Assembly (NCBI GenBank): GCA_036852015.1
Contig: JAANDG010000109.1
Location: 248,001-312,000 of the forward strand
Length of the DNA stretch: 64,000 nucleotides
Reading direction: 5' to 3'
Source: Pelodera strongyloides
Taxonomy: Eukaryota; Nematoda; Chromadorea; Rhabditida; Rhabditidae
This document shows positions 46,430 through 56,900 of the stretch, piece by piece. Each line of letters begins with the position of its first letter. Position 1 is the first letter of the stretch. A program made the translations under genes and the position numbers. The notes under the pieces were generated by a model. It was not told the origin of the DNA. It ran no database searches and worked only from the letters and a program-made list of their open reading frames with translations.

Positions 46430-46590
46430 TGGACCAGCCCATTTGGTGTCCACTTGATGATGTTGTCGTGATCAAGTCCCAACGAAAGCCGTCATCAACT
46501 GGTCACCAAATGATCACTAACCAGTCACCAAATAAAATGGTTTCTTCGGTGAAAAACCATTTGGAGACGGGCCAGCGACGGTTTGGTTTC
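46430..46590. repeat. GGTGACCA repeat family copy
   Basis: GGACCAGCCCATTTGGTG, ACTGGTCACCAAATG and CAGTCACCAAATAAAATGG in the family order. Confidence 0.6.
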
Positions 46591-46849
46591 GCTAATTATT
46601 CCGTTTTCCTGTGCTTGAGGCCCCAGCTTGTTCTTACACCTGGCACGAAGGTAAACCTATGCCTAACAGCCTAACAATAAGCATATAAGTGCAATAAGTG
46701 CACTCTAATATCAAAAAGATTTTATTGCAGTAGCACAAATTGTGTTACAAATGTTCACAATGTGTGGAAAGTTAAGATTTTCACCTCTGTATAGGACAGG
46801 TGTTTAATAAATTAATTAATTATGAAAATTCAGAAACTCCAACGAAACT

Positions 46850-47400
46850 CAAGAGTTGCGCGCGGCAACAGTTTGGGGGTGTTTCCCGCAAAAGAATTTG
46901 ATGCGCGCCGCAAAAGTTTTTCCACCGACTCTGGTTGCCGTTTTGGTGCGGGAAACACCCCCAAACTGTTGCGGGAAACACCCCCAAACCGTTGCCGAAA
47001 AGGTGCGGAAACGGTGCGGGAAAAGTAGCAACTGCAAAAAGAAAGCAGCGTGTTGGATTCGAACCCTACACTCTTGTTAGATACTTTCTTGAACAGCGCC
47101 TTAGACCACTCGACTACACAACACATGTGAGACCTGTGCTTGCGGAAAAATATTAGTCAACAACTGCACTTACGGCGATCCTCCGAGGCTTTCAAAAACG
47201 TTGCCGAAAAGGTGCGGAAATGGTGCGGGGCGCAAGTTGCGCGCCGCACCATTTCCGCACCTTTTCCGCACCTTTTCGGGAAACACTTTGCGCGCCATTT
47301 CTATTCCGCGCGCATTTTGTTTCCCATTCCTTTGCGGCGCGCATTTTGTTTCCCGAAATGGTGCGGCGCGCAACTCATCGGCTCTCAGTGTAAGGGAAAA
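46850..47400. repeat. GC-rich mirrored repeats around a tRNA-like core
   Basis: Left part: GGGAAACACCCCCAAAC in tandem and TTTGGGGGTGTTTCCCGC inverted. Right part: GGTGCGGAAATGGTGCGG, then its inverse CCGCACCATTTCCGCACC, and CGCGCATTTTGTTTCCC twice. A tRNA-like sequence lies between them. Confidence 0.65.
47036..47128 (-). repeat. tRNA-Leu-like relic (CAA-like loop)
   Basis: Minus strand: GTAGTCGAGTGGTCTAAGGC (A box of a leucine-type tRNA), anticodon-region CTGTTCAAGA, then GGGTTCGAATCC (B box). The acceptor ends GTTGTGT and CACGCTGC pair only partly. It may be a diverged tRNA-Leu(CAA) gene or a pseudogene. Confidence 0.45.
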
Positions 47401-48271
47401 TATCATAAAAATTGGAAAAGTACAGGTGAGCATTCGCATTTTGTATTCTTTTAGGCATTACTTTCTATCTACATTCATCAAGAAAAAACCTGCAACTTTA
47501 TTCACGGAAATCTACTGTGACGTGATACCAAAGGTGTTTGTTGACGTAAAATTTGGTATGATTGTTGATATAGAATGGAAAATGGCGAACCCCTGGCGCA
47601 AGGTAGGCTACTAAGCTAAGAAAAAAAGCAAAATAGGATAAAAGGGTGCGCGGCGACTTCGCGGAACCTTCACCGGTTTTATCGAAATAATTCTTGCACT
47701 CATGAGGGAGGATTCGGCGAATGCATGGCGACTTATTAGGTAGCAGTAGCCGCGGGCCGAAACGTTGTCCAGCTGATTTTTTTGGCCGCGCACCATTAGA
47801 GATTCGCGTTGTTGGGTTACTTGGCTACACTACTTTTCAGGACTTTTGTGTTCTGCCCGTATGTCATACACGAACGTGCAGACGTTCACTGATGAAACGC
47901 AGGTGGGGCGGCGACAGCCTGGCGAAAGTCTGGCGAAGGATGGGCGAAAATTTTGGCGAAGTGGAGGTGTTCGGAGAAGAGCTCACTGTTGCCACCTCTT
48001 ACTCAAACATATAAGCCTTTGTTTGGTCGTGAGCCAGAAAATGTTCACGTTATAGACGCAGCTCGTGATCACTGACGAAACTTCTTTGAAAAGCTAGAAA
48101 ATAAATTATAAAATTCTTGAAATATTTCGAAAACCTACTTTCGTAAGTCATTCTTGCCGGGCATGCTGGTAAGGTGCTTTCTTATGACAGAAGGTTTTTA
48201 AAATTTAAGTTAGTAGTGAACGGATGGTACCTTTGTATTACACAGAAAGCCATTGCAAACCAAAGATAAAG

Positions 48272-48527
48272 GCGCGTTCGAGTTGGGAAAAAGTTGTGGA
48301 ATTCCGGAATTCCACCGTTCGAGATGGGACACCGGAAACGTAAATGTTTTTCCGTTATTTAGCCCCAACCGTCGGGATCAGGCGTCATGTTTGGCCCTTG
48401 TAGTTGTCAAAAATATAATCCCACAACGATTCCACTACGGTATTTTTGCTGGTCCTCGCACGTTTCCGCGTCCATCTCGATCGGTGGACTTCCGGAATTC
48501 CACCAACTTTTTCCCAACTCGAACGCG
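48272..48527. mobile_element. Foldback element, 256 bp
   Basis: Left arm GCGTTCGAGTTGGGAAAAAG followed by TTGTGGAATTCCGG; right arm CCGGAATTCCACCAACTTTT followed by TCCCAACTCGAACGC. Not seen elsewhere in the window. Confidence 0.75.
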
Positions 48528-49872
48528 GCTTAACATTCTTCGGTCCTGTCCCATTTATCCGAACAATTGTCACGATGATCAAAGGGGCAATTGCAATAGC
48601 CGAATAACTGTTGTCAATGAAAGCCAATCAATAAAAATCAGAAAAGGCAAAAATGTTTTCCAAAGTGTTTTTCAAGAGTGATTCTATTTTTATCGTTGAT
48701 TTTAATAATACTATATAGTTTGGCGTTTATAATTATAAGCTTTCCAAGTTGGTGCCAAATTAAATTTGGCCGGTATATTAATATGGCTCCAGCCGATTTA
48801 GTTGCAAAATTTCTTTTTTTGTACTAATTAATTCTTTCCTTCCAACTTATAATTATTGCGTCTCTATTATAATTTTGATTATAATAATAATTATAATTAC
48901 AATTTTCCACCATCTAATTCATCATTGTACCATTCATCGTTATTCTTTTAAAAGCTTTCGTCTCATGGCCCCGCCCCTCCCCACCCCCCCCCCCCCTAAA
49001 TTAGAATAATGAGCCCGCGCCGCATATCAATTTGCATGTTGCATGTATTCTAATTTTGAAAAGTGGGTATTTTTCAGACAGGCGGTCAGTTAGGAAATGT
49101 TTCAACACTGACACGTTCTCTTATTGTTTTCTTCCCTTTTCTTTTATTTAGACGTTTTTTACCAAATTTTTGTTAGTTTGTTGTACTTTAATTTGTCTTT
49201 TGCCTTCAATTTGTTGCATAAACATACAGTCCACTCTCTACACGTGAAAACTTTCATATTTTGCTTATCATTTATAGATATAACCCAATGATATTGCAAT
49301 CAGTTTTCTATGATCTCTGACAACAGCCAGACCTTTTCCCTTTTACACAACATACAATCTGATCCATGTTTCTCTTCATCATATTATTTGATGCACACCT
49401 CGGTGTTATTTAATAAATAAATAAATAAATGTTCATATTGTGTTCCTGTACTTCTGGTTTTCTAGTTTTTCCCAAGGTTTCGTACCACCCTTTTGGGTTT
49501 TTTTTATAATTATCCGCTAGTGAGTCAGCTATAACCTTTCCATTTTCAGAACTTTGTGAGTATGTATAGAGGCATGTCAAGTTCACCATTGGAGATGCTG
49601 TGGTGAACGTGGTCAAGGAGTTCAATATGGGCTACATGGACCACATCGACCACGAGTGCCTTATGGAGTGGGACAGCGGACACAAACATTGTGTTTCAAG
49701 GTCAGTAAGCTGTTAATTTCTAGGGAACTACCGTATAGCTACAATAGTCTAGCTAGGCAATGTGCGTTATTAAGGTAGAATAGTACACCGATTCTAGTAG
49801 TTATTATTTTCACATAAACAACTTTACTGATACTATAGGTTACCGATAAGCAAAAGGGTAGAGTGCTAGATT

Positions 49873-50112
49873 TTTATTTCATTGATCCCGTTCCGTTTAG
49901 ATTTTCTCCGTAAATTCCATTCTAGATTGCTACTGTTCTCGTGCTATAAGAAGTTCATTTATTTGGGTAGACTCTAACTTACTCGTGCCCGCCACTCGGA
50001 GAGAGTAATCCTGAACTACTTGGGCAAACGTTCTGATTATAGTAGAAAACGGAGGCAGTCTTCAATGGCATTTACCTAGGGAGTCTAAACGGGGAGGGAT
50101 TATTGAAATAAA
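49873..50112. mobile_element. MITE with ATTCCAATAATCCC-type ends, copy 1 (240 bp)
   Basis: Left end ATTGATCCCGTTCCGTTTAG and right end CTAAACGGGGAGGGATTAT are imperfect inverted repeats. It is about 90% like the copy at 50806-51046, including CCGCCACTCGGAGAGAGTAA. Confidence 0.8.
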
Positions 50113-50139
50113 AAAATGTGTGGAGAGTGGGATAAGGAC

Positions 50140-50190
50140 AGAGAGAAGGAGCGAGAGAGAGAGAGAGAGTAGGAGAGAGAGAGAGTAGTT
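50140..50190. repeat. (GA)n microsatellite
   Basis: GAGAGA run in the same intron, followed after 30 bases by a T-run and the acceptor. Similar runs occur at 50520-50640 and 51105-51165. Confidence 0.8.
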
Positions 50191-50805
50191 CACAATAACT
50201 TCTTTCTCTGCTTCTTTTTTTTTTCAGGAGATTCTTGGCGCTACCGCTAAGAAGCTGGACGAAGAGGTTATCGCCCACCAGGCTCACCAGGCGCACCTTG
50301 TCGACGTCGACTTCCTGAACCACGTCGACCAGGAGGCGATCCCGGTGGACGTCTTTTGGGCGACTATGGAGGATACCAAGATATCAATGAGGACACCAAA
50401 CTGTTGGAGGATACCAAGGTCGGAGCTTGAACTTGAGATTGCTTAATTGAGTTTATAAATAGGTACAGTAATCGTCATTAGGGTGGTAACTTACCGTAGA
50501 ATTGATATGGGGAACGTTTTGGGAGAGAACTGGGAGGTAAAGAGAGGAGAGAGATTAGAGACGGGGGGGGGACAAAGAGAGAAATAGAGAGCGAGAGAGG
50601 AATATGACAGAAAGAAAGAGAAAATAAAGCTGTAGAGAAAGGATTTTCGCATGGACTTACTTAGATAAAGACTACTTCTCAAAAACATCATAAGGATGAA
50701 ACTGCGTAGGGGCACCGGCATGTCGCATTTTTGAAAAATAAGCAATGTTTACTAGTAAGCCGTATGACTTAAGTAACCGTACGACTGTAGGTGTGAAAGA
50801 GCTTC

Positions 50806-51046
50806 TTTATTCCAATAATCCCTTCCCGTTTAGATTTTCTCCGTAACTTCCATTCTAGATTGCGACTGTTCTCGTGCTATAAGAGGTTCATTTATTTGGG
50901 TAGACTCTAACTTACTCGGGCCCGCCACTCGGAGAGAGTAATCCTGACTACTTGGGCAAATGGACTGATTATAGTATGAAAACGGAGGCAGTCTACAATG
51001 TTATTTACCTAGAGAATCTAAACGGGGAGGGATTATTGGAATAAAA
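50806..51046. mobile_element. MITE with ATTCCAATAATCCC ends, copy 2 (241 bp)
   Basis: Ends TTATTCCAATAATCCCTTCC and GGAGGGATTATTGGAATAA are near-perfect inverted repeats. Same orientation as copy 1. Confidence 0.85.
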
Positions 51047-51946
51047 AGGGTAGGTAACGAGTGTGAATTGTTTGAATGAGGGAGGGGGGGGGTGTGGGGG
51101 GACAAAAATGGAGGGAATGAGGGAGAGAGAGAGAGAGAAATAGAGAGAGAGAAAGAGAGCGAGAACGTTGGCGGCAAGCGAGCTAGAATAACGCGCGATG
51201 GGGGGTCATATAATGAGTCGGTTCGTGCGGAAAAGGAAATATGTTTGGCTCAATGAATCCTCATTTTAGTATCTTTTAAGTTTCCCTATTTTTTCATCGA
51301 CTTACTGTTATTTTTTGGTTATGAAGCATACCAGTCTTTGTTTTCTGAGAATTGCTCATATTAATTACTGTTTTCTGCTGTTTTTCTTGTAGGGGAGGTC
51401 TAGCTGCCTATGAGCTGTCGGATTGACCATATCTTACACTACGTCTACAAGGACCACGGAGACGACAATGCCGTCGACGACACCTCAAACAACGTCGAGA
51501 GGCTTACCGGGCGGAGCGATGGAGACCAGGAGACCTTTTGAAGCATGTAAGCACACCGATTCGTAACAGGTTAGACCCTGTTGTGCCAGACTAATATAGC
51601 TTCAGCGTCAATATCTATTTGGAAGCCCTGATTTCAAGCTTGATGCCTTTTAAATTTAAACTAAAAAAGGAGAGGGAACTCTACAGTGTAGGGGTTTATC
51701 TACTCTGCAAGCAGGAAGCTAACAATTACCTTGACAACGCTACGGTATCGAACGCCCTAGCCGACTAACCCCTAACCACCCCTGTTGATCTTGATTTCAT
51801 GTTAACCGTATAGTGTGGGACTTTAGGCATACTGAAATGTGGTTTGAAGGAAAGTACTTTAGGCGTACTGTAGAAATGTGGTTTGAAGGAAATTTGTACA
51901 AGTTTGTTCATAATAATTTATTAGCACCTTTTATGATTGGCATAAT

Positions 51947-54857
51947 CTACCAATTGTACATGTTGAAGTATGTGTCTGTATCTGCAGCGTGGTTAATCTC
52001 CACTCTTGATTTCGCAGTTTGGCTTTCTTTCTTGTTTCCAAGGCAAAATAACCATTGCATACTGTTTATAAACTCTCTTCTCCAACGTTCGATGAAATAC
52101 ATTGTGGCCGCTTGATGTACGCCAGCGTAACTGGAAAGAGTTCGCATATGGTAGTAAATGCCTGAAGACCCTAGCTTTAAAGAGATATGACCAGCGGTTC
52201 TGTGTATTTCCGGTGCATAGTGTAACACAATTGGCAATTACATGAGAGTCCACTTTTGCCACAATGCAAAATTTCGCGCAACTACGCCATTACACTAGTA
52301 GGTTTCCCCTCCGCGCACTCTTTTCCAGCGATAGATGCGCGGCGGCAATCTAAAGGTCATATGGTCATAGCGCTTCATACCGCACCGGCTTAAATTGTAA
52401 AAAAAATGTGCCAAACTCACACGACACATGCCACATCAAAGCAGCACATCATAAGTTGTGCTTCAAGCGTTCGACTATCGAGAATCGCAAATGCCAATGT
52501 ACCAATAACGGCATTAACACTATTTGGCACTGCTGTCACGTAGGTCATGGACGTTGAGATCGGAAAATAGCTTCAATAATATAATAAATGTTTATTGGAT
52601 CAACGAGTGGTAGGAACAAAGAAGAAAGTTCTCGGGGTAGTTGCTGTTAGCTCGTAAACCAAAAGGTACCCTAAGATGTTGGTGCGGTAAGGACACCATC
52701 ATACTAACAAGGGACCGTGAAACAAGGGACCGTGCTAACAAGGGACCGTGCTAACAAGGGACCGTGCTAACAAGGGACCGTGAAAGTACATTTTGATAAG
52801 CACAGTTTTGTCCCGAAATTATTCGCTAGGATGGGAGAATTATGTGCGATGCGTAGCGCTGTTTGACACCGCTGTTACGTAGATCATGGAGGTTGAAACC
52901 GAAAAAAAGTTTATCTGGATGAGGCTGATTGATATAACACAGGATAAAATCACCGCCCCAGTGTTAAAATTAGCTGAAGCTCGGCGCTAACCTTAGCTGT
53001 AACCGGCGCTAACCTTGGGTTAGCTGCGCTATGACTATTGTGTGAACCGGATGTTCTAGGTAACCTACCTTCAGCGCGTTAATATTCTCCTCCAGCTGGT
53101 ATCTTACAGACAGTCCATATTTTGAGTTATCAAAGTTTGACGTGATAATACGATGAAATTTTATATTGGCGGCGAGCAGTAGACGCATTATCTGAATCAA
53201 TACGCGGTAACGTAGGAGAGTAGAAACTAGGAGAGCGGACGCGTATGCAACTTGTAAGTCGCGCACGTCTAACTAACTAGCTGAGTGTAAGCGTAAGTAT
53301 CTTGGGATTTACAGAAATTTGAACTAACTGAGTGATTCTACTTGTTTTGCTAGCTTCTCAATTTTGTTCAAAGAAATATGTGTGAATGGAAATGTAAACG
53401 CATACTCACCAAGTAACTTCCTACACTGATTGCAATATATGATGGTGCCAAGATGATAAAGGCGGTAATGAGATCGACCGCGAGTACTGTAAGAAATTTA
53501 ACATAACGAGAACTTATTTGGCGGTCTTCCAAAATTATTATGTGATTTTACAACATTCGCGAATTTATTAGACAAGCTTCTAATAGTAAAAAAACAAGCG
53601 TTTACAGGTCCTAGGATGCTAGCTTGTATGCCGTCAAAAATATGACCAGAAGCTACGATTCCTTGTTTTTCCTGGGACGATTTCCCAGTCGAACTACTTA
53701 TCTACACAATTTCTGCTTATAAAACTTACAGGAAATGCTTATCCCAGTCATCAGAAAGCTGCCAGTGAAAAGAAGAGCAAGAATACTTGTAGATATAAAG
53801 ACACGATTAGTCCTTTCGTAGTCCTCAATGAAGTACGTGGCGGCCAGTCTAAATAATCAAACAATCGTGTAGTGTATTTTATTATCCTATCCTATGGTAG
53901 ATTAAACAGTAGTGAGTAGTCTTGCCGGAAGCGCGCGCGTATGCCGCAAATGTAACTCATAGCGCCGGACTATACAGGTCGTCGCCCCGTACTGGCGCAC
54001 ACTTTTTTGCGCAGTCTTCGCATTTGAGAAAGAAAGAAAGAGAGGGTAGAGAAATGTGCATAAATACACCTTACCTTTCAACTACTGTAACGGGAACAAT
54101 ACCAGTTGATAGAACCATTGCGGCAATCCTGAGATAACTAGCGATAAGCAATGGTAAGTCTGATATTGCGTCTTCTGAAAGGTTAAAAGGCTAGGGGTTA
54201 AGTCTGATGGGTGATTTGGCGAGGATACGAGGATATGCGAAAAAAATTCACGCATGGAAAGGCAACGGTGCGGCGCCAGGTTTCCACAAAAATATGTTCT
54301 ATGAATACTGGGCGTGGTGCGCGGCAAGATATAGCCGACCAGCAAATACGCATGCGATATCAACAAACATGCAACATACCGGTAATCTTGATCAACTGAA
54401 ATTGGTACGCAATCAATACAATGCGGCACAGCGCTGCCATAATCGAAATCAACAGGAAAAATATGAAAATCCTTTTGAGGTTTTTATGGAAATTTGCAGA
54501 TCGATAAACTACAAGTACTTGATGAGAGTCAATCAGTAGACAGACGAGGATAAGTAGAAACTCGAGGCTGACGACACCAACGATAAACCCGTAGAAGCGG
54601 TGATGCTGGAAATGTGAAATTAACCTTTCATCGCTTGGTCAAGTGGTTAGCGCCCTCGCCTCCAACGCGCGCATCCCGTGTTCGTATCTATCCGGTGACA
54701 AATACGAAACCAGTCACCGGTGAGGTAAGCATGGGCTATCCCGTCGTGTCGTACCCAGGAAAACCGAATAAAAACACACCTGTATCATTTCGATGTCGAC
54801 GAAGACTGAAATGAAAACCTCGACCGTCGTATTGAGTAAAGTGACATTATAAAACAT
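51947..54857 (-). CDS. sre-like seven-transmembrane chemoreceptor, copy 5, 348 residues, damaged exon 7 acceptor
   Basis: Exons (minus): 54857-54780, 54605-54380, 54174-54075, 53848-53730, 53486-53410, 53191-53069, 52560-52421, 52130-51947, total 1047 nt; frame open throughout. Marks: MFYNVTLLNTTVEVF, YRSANFHKNLKRIF, LPLLIASYLRI, ER-LAATYFIEDYERTNR, YGLSVRYQLEENINALK and C-terminal NHAADTDTYFNMYNW. The acceptor before exon 7 reads TTTTCCG instead of a sequence ending AG (position 52561-52563), while all four paralogues have CAG or TAG there. Skipping this 140-nt exon would shift the frame. So the gene is either a very recent pseudogene, uses a non-AG acceptor, or the base is a sequence error. 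The start follows TTTTACAG by 12 nt. Confidence 0.75.
52590..52790 (-). mobile_element. Retroposon-like module with tandem GGTCCCTTGTTAGCAC units
   Basis: Minus strand: four to five GGTCCCTTGTTAGCAC units, GGTGTCCTTACCGC, CATCTTAGGGTACC, TTTTGGTTTACG, then CCAATAAACA. It lies in intron 6 of sre copy 5. Confidence 0.5.
52846..52905 (-). pseudogene. Partial duplicate of sre exon 7
   Basis: Minus strand TTTCAACCTCCATGATCTAC and GTAACAGCGGTGTCAAACAG match the first 50 or so bases of exon 7 of sre copy 5 (CTCAACGTCCATGACCTACG..., about 80% identical). The pyrimidine tract is also copied and ends TTTTCG, again lacking the A of the AG acceptor. Confidence 0.65.
54628..54700 (+). repeat. tRNA-like relic in sre intron 1
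   Basis: GCTTGGTCAAGTGGTTAGCG resembles an A box, CTCGCCTCCAACGCG an anticodon arm and GTGTTCGTATC a degenerate B box. The acceptor stem does not pair. Confidence 0.4.
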
Positions 54858-54944
54858 GGATAAATACTGCTGTAAAATATTTATCCAACACTGATAGAAA
54901 AGGAAAGTAACGCACACAGGAAAACGAAATAATTGCCGAAACCA

Positions 54945-55135
54945 CAGAAAGACCGTCATTGGTCTATCACCAAATCGTTTTCACCGAAAACACCACCTTG
55001 TGACTGGTTCGTGACCATTTGGTGACCATCTGATGACGGTTTTCCATGAAACCGAGTTCGTCACCAAATGGGCAGGCCCAAAAAAAAACAGTGAACCGTA
55101 CCGAAATGGGTTCACCCACTTCCTATGACAGTAGT
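54945..55135. repeat. GGTGACCA repeat family copy
   Basis: TGACCATTTGGTGACCATCT, TGACGGTTTTCCATGAAACC, CACCAAATGGGCAGGCCC and CACTTCCTATGAC in the order shared with 56300-56525. Confidence 0.7.
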
Positions 55136-55343
55136 GACTTTGGCGATTAAGTAGACGGTATTTTGGCGATATTTTTAAGGATCGACGCGAAAAAGCAGCA
55201 CGTTGACACGAAATTTGCGTGAGACTTGCGAATAAAAAAATCCATGAAACCCATGTTTTTAAAACACAACGCTATAAAAAAAGAAGATATGTGGGTAACG
55301 CAGGTCATGTAATGTAAACTCAATCTCAAGCCATCTGATCTTC

Positions 55344-55510
55344 TTAAAACTAAATGCCGGCCGGTTTTTGAAACGCATCACGCACACCAGTCGTATGCAG
55401 CTTATGCAAGTGAACATAAATTCGAATAACAAATCGAGCAAATTACATAAATGCGTAAGAATTCAGTTGTCCGTGATGCGTTTCAAACCCCGGAAGGTAT
55501 TTCGCTTTAA
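55344..55510. mobile_element. TTAA foldback, family A
   Basis: Left end TTAAAACTAAATGCCGGCC, right end GGAAGGTATTTCGCTTTAA; the right TTAA is shared with the next element. Confidence 0.8.
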
Positions 55511-55924
55511 AGGGTCAGGCCCATTTCAAATGACCCCTATTTTTGATGATTCCATCTGATTCTTCATGTCAAATATAGTATTATATGATATTTTCCTAAT
55601 TTTCAAGCGCAAAATTCACGCAGTATTCGGCAATTTACCATTGCCAGTCATACCCAACTATTTATCGCAGTTGTCACGCCCCTTCGCGCTAGTTGGGCAA
55701 TATGCTCTAGTGGGCGTGGCAATTGCGATATTGGCCAATGAGCGCAAAGGGGCGTGCCAACTGCGATAAATAGTTGGGTATGACTGCCCACGGTAAATTG
55801 GTGAATAGTGTGTGAATTTTGCGCTTGAAAATTAGAAAAATATTGCATCCTACTATATTTGACATGGAGAATCAGATGGAATCATCAAAAATAGGGGTTA
55901 TTTGAAATGGGCCTGACCCTTTAA
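55507..55924. mobile_element. TTAA foldback, family E (418 bp)
   Basis: Ends TTAAAGGGTCAGGCCCAT and ATGGGCCTGACCCTTTAA; same length as 35445-35862 and about 93% alike by eye. Confidence 0.88.
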
Positions 55925-56299
55925 ATACTCGTGAGCCTGACACTTAAAACACAGCAGAGAAGAATATTGGTCAAACAATGAGCATCTTTAGAAAACTGAC
56001 GTGTCATACAAATACATTGATTTTGTTAGTAAATACATTAGAGTTTGGCAACTTGCAATTTGAAATTACAGAACTGGCAATTACAGCGGGCAGGTGGAAA
56101 ATTATTCGCAGTGAATTTTTTATTGTATGTAGTCGATTGTCTATTGTACGAGAACTGTGATCGGCTATAAGAGCTAACAGTAATCGTTTAAAAACATTTA
56201 TTAATAACTTTGCTCTTTACAAGTTATGCTTTAGACAGCAGAAGGCGAAGCCACGATTATCGTTTTCGCATGTGGTTCCTGAAGGAGGTGCTGTACACA

Positions 56300-56525
56300 G
56301 GCAAACGAAATAATAACAGAAAGCCCGTCGTTGGCACGTCACCAAATGGTTTTTATTGAAAAAACCACTTGGTGACTGGTTCATGACTGATTCGTGACCA
56401 TTTGGTGACCAACTGATGACGGTTTTCGAAGAAACTTGGTCACCACATCATGGTCATGAAAAGGTCGCAAAATGGGCTGGCCCAGGAAAAAACCAGTGAA
56501 CCGTCACCAAGTGGGTTTATCCATT
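56300..56525. repeat. GGTGACCA repeat family copy
   Basis: The longest copy: GACCATTTGGTGACCAACTG, CTTGGTCACCACATCATGG, GGGCTGGCCCAGGAAAAAAC and CCATTTCCTAGG. Confidence 0.7.
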
Positions 56526-56900
56526 TCCTAGGTAGTATAGAAAATGGTACGGTAGCATTTGTAAAAACAAAATGCTATGTGAACATGTACGTTTTTCCAT
56601 TTCTCAAGTGAGGAAGTCGTTTCGCTGTAATATTGGAAAAGCCCGTCCTCCACAGGAAAGTGAAAACCCCGATATCTGCCCGAATTCTCCCCCAAAAACC
56701 CGATATGTGCCCGATCCGTGCCCGATTATTTGAGGGACTTGATCAAGCACATAATGGGGTTTTCAGTTTACCATTTAATCATGATTAGCATTTCCGGTTC
56801 ATTATCACAGTTGAAGTGAAACGAAGCGCGTAATAAATACAGACAAACGCGGCTTTTTGTAGTTACATCGGTAATCGTGTGAAAAATCAGTACAGCTTTT

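Larger units (their letters stand above)
46191..49569. other. Repeat-rich spacer after sre copy 4
   Basis: Contains a GGTGACCA-type copy (46430-46590), GC-rich mirrored repeats (46850-47400) with a tRNA-like relic, and a foldback (48272-48527). No gene recognised. A C-run is at 48983-48997. Confidence 0.5.
49570..51541 (+). pseudogene. Decayed gene of unknown family, three exon-like blocks with frame breaks
   Basis: Blocks 49570-49700, 50228-50430 and 51393-51541 have strong coding bias, unlike their surroundings, and acceptor-like starts (GTATAG, TTTTTTCAG, CTTGTAG). Block 1 reads HVKFTIGDAVVNVVKEFNMG then DHIDHECLMEWDSGHKH. Block 2 reads EILGATAKKLDEEVIAHQ, HLVDVDFLNHVDQEAIPVDV, then needs a one-base shift to read GDYGGYQDINEDTKLLED. 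Block 3 reads GGLAAYELSD, needs another shift, then DHILHYVYKDHGDDNAVDD. The phase from block 1 to block 2 also does not match. Acidic, His- and Asp-rich, no recognised domain. Both introns carry a copy of one 240-bp element. Confidence 0.45.
54858..56900. other. Repeat block between the sre array and the small secreted gene
   Basis: Two GGTGACCA-type copies (54945-55135 and 56300-56525) flank an abutting pair of TTAA foldbacks (55344-55924). No gene recognised. Confidence 0.55.

Noticed and set aside
46850..47600. Coding gene with Arg-rich frames at 46.8-47.6 kb
   Set aside because: Overlapping frames on both strands are produced by mirrored GC-rich repeats and a tRNA-like sequence.
48253..48681. 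142-codon open frame at 48.3 kb
   Set aside because: It lies across the arms of a 256-bp foldback; the two strands are both open because of the palindrome.
52690..52790. CRISPR-like array at 52.7 kb
   Set aside because: The repeats are directly adjacent 16-base tandem units without unique spacers, in a eukaryotic intron.
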